The translations under genes were made by a program, and so were the position numbers. Below are positions 63,605 through 64,000 of a DNA stretch of 64,000 bases, piece by piece. The DNA comes from Deinococcus hopiensis KR-140. Lineage in GTDB: Bacteria > Deinococcota > Deinococci > Deinococcales > Deinococcaceae. Under the pieces are notes generated by a model that saw only the letters and a program-made list of their open reading frames with translations, searched no databases and was not told the origin of the DNA. The stretch lies in assembly GCF_900176165.1 (NCBI RefSeq), contig NZ_FWWU01000009.1:1924501-1988500 (forward strand), read 5' to 3'. Each line of letters starts with the position of its first letter. Position 1 is the stretch's first letter.

Positions 63605-64000
<396 letters not shown>

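Overview
The window comes from a Deinococcus-type genome. The evidence is a DdrA-type Rad52-like repair protein, an archaeal-type second aspartyl-tRNA synthetase, high-GC coding sequence, Deinococcus-like intergenic repeats, and many starts placed 6-7 bases behind a TAnnnT -10 box, which is the leaderless-transcript arrangement typical of this genus. The species cannot be named from the sequence alone.

Layout. 1-2531: a trp operon on the minus strand (trpE, a tautomerase-like gene, trpG cut by the window edge) controlled by a Trp-rich leader peptide and an attenuator. 2613-5479: a methyltransferase, and glgB with a small membrane protein gene. 5571-8988: a frameshifted cation antiporter gene and the hisB-hisH-ilvE operon. 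9363-12750: two secreted lipoprotein proteases (subtilase, trypsin type), then ddrA coupled to an unlisted 54-residue membrane peptide. 12851-15310: butyrate-kinase-like gene, a hypothetical gene, long-form hpf and a 34-residue peptide gene. 15869-24588: acyl-CoA dehydrogenase, acyl-CoA carboxylase beta chain, a P450, a two-subunit CoA-transferase and an acyl-CoA synthetase. With the mutase at 35415 these suggest branched-chain or odd-chain acyl-CoA catabolism. 24654-27585: hydrolase, aspS2 with its own leader peptide and terminator, and a Gre-family factor. 27788-32893: an acidic protein, an IMPase-family phosphatase, GNAT, hydroxyacid dehydrogenase and two hypotheticals. 33100-40083: typA, methylmalonyl-CoA mutase, glgC, miaA and an Hsp20.

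40084-44800 and 52815-56800 are decay zones. They hold broken genes (HTH regulator, alpha/beta hydrolase, TetR, SDR, ATP-grasp, HAD phosphatase, TnpB) around an intact MFS transporter, amidase and pheA. 44804-50271 carries a large DUF2339 membrane protein, a GAF-GGDEF-EAL protein and a secreted 3D-domain protein. A tRNA-Val(UAC) lies at 51269-51343. 57200-61937 is metH-metF behind a SAM-I riboswitch and terminator. The window ends with a DUF4139 protein and the 3' part of an oligopeptide ABC transporter ATPase gene.

The most interesting signal is upstream of aspS2. A leaderless 15-codon ORF reads MSAAQQRNNVNDDPR and is followed by an 11-bp terminator hairpin with a U-run. This looks like ribosome-mediated attenuation sensing charged tRNA-Asn and tRNA-Asp, which are the tRNAs a non-discriminating AspRS aminoacylates. 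The trp operon shows the same architecture with Trp codons, and metH uses a SAM-I aptamer whose loop pseudoknot is drawn out to 9 bp. At least three translation or ligand-responsive attenuators therefore sit in this one window. Two dispersed repeat families (four and three copies) lie in the intergenic and decayed regions.
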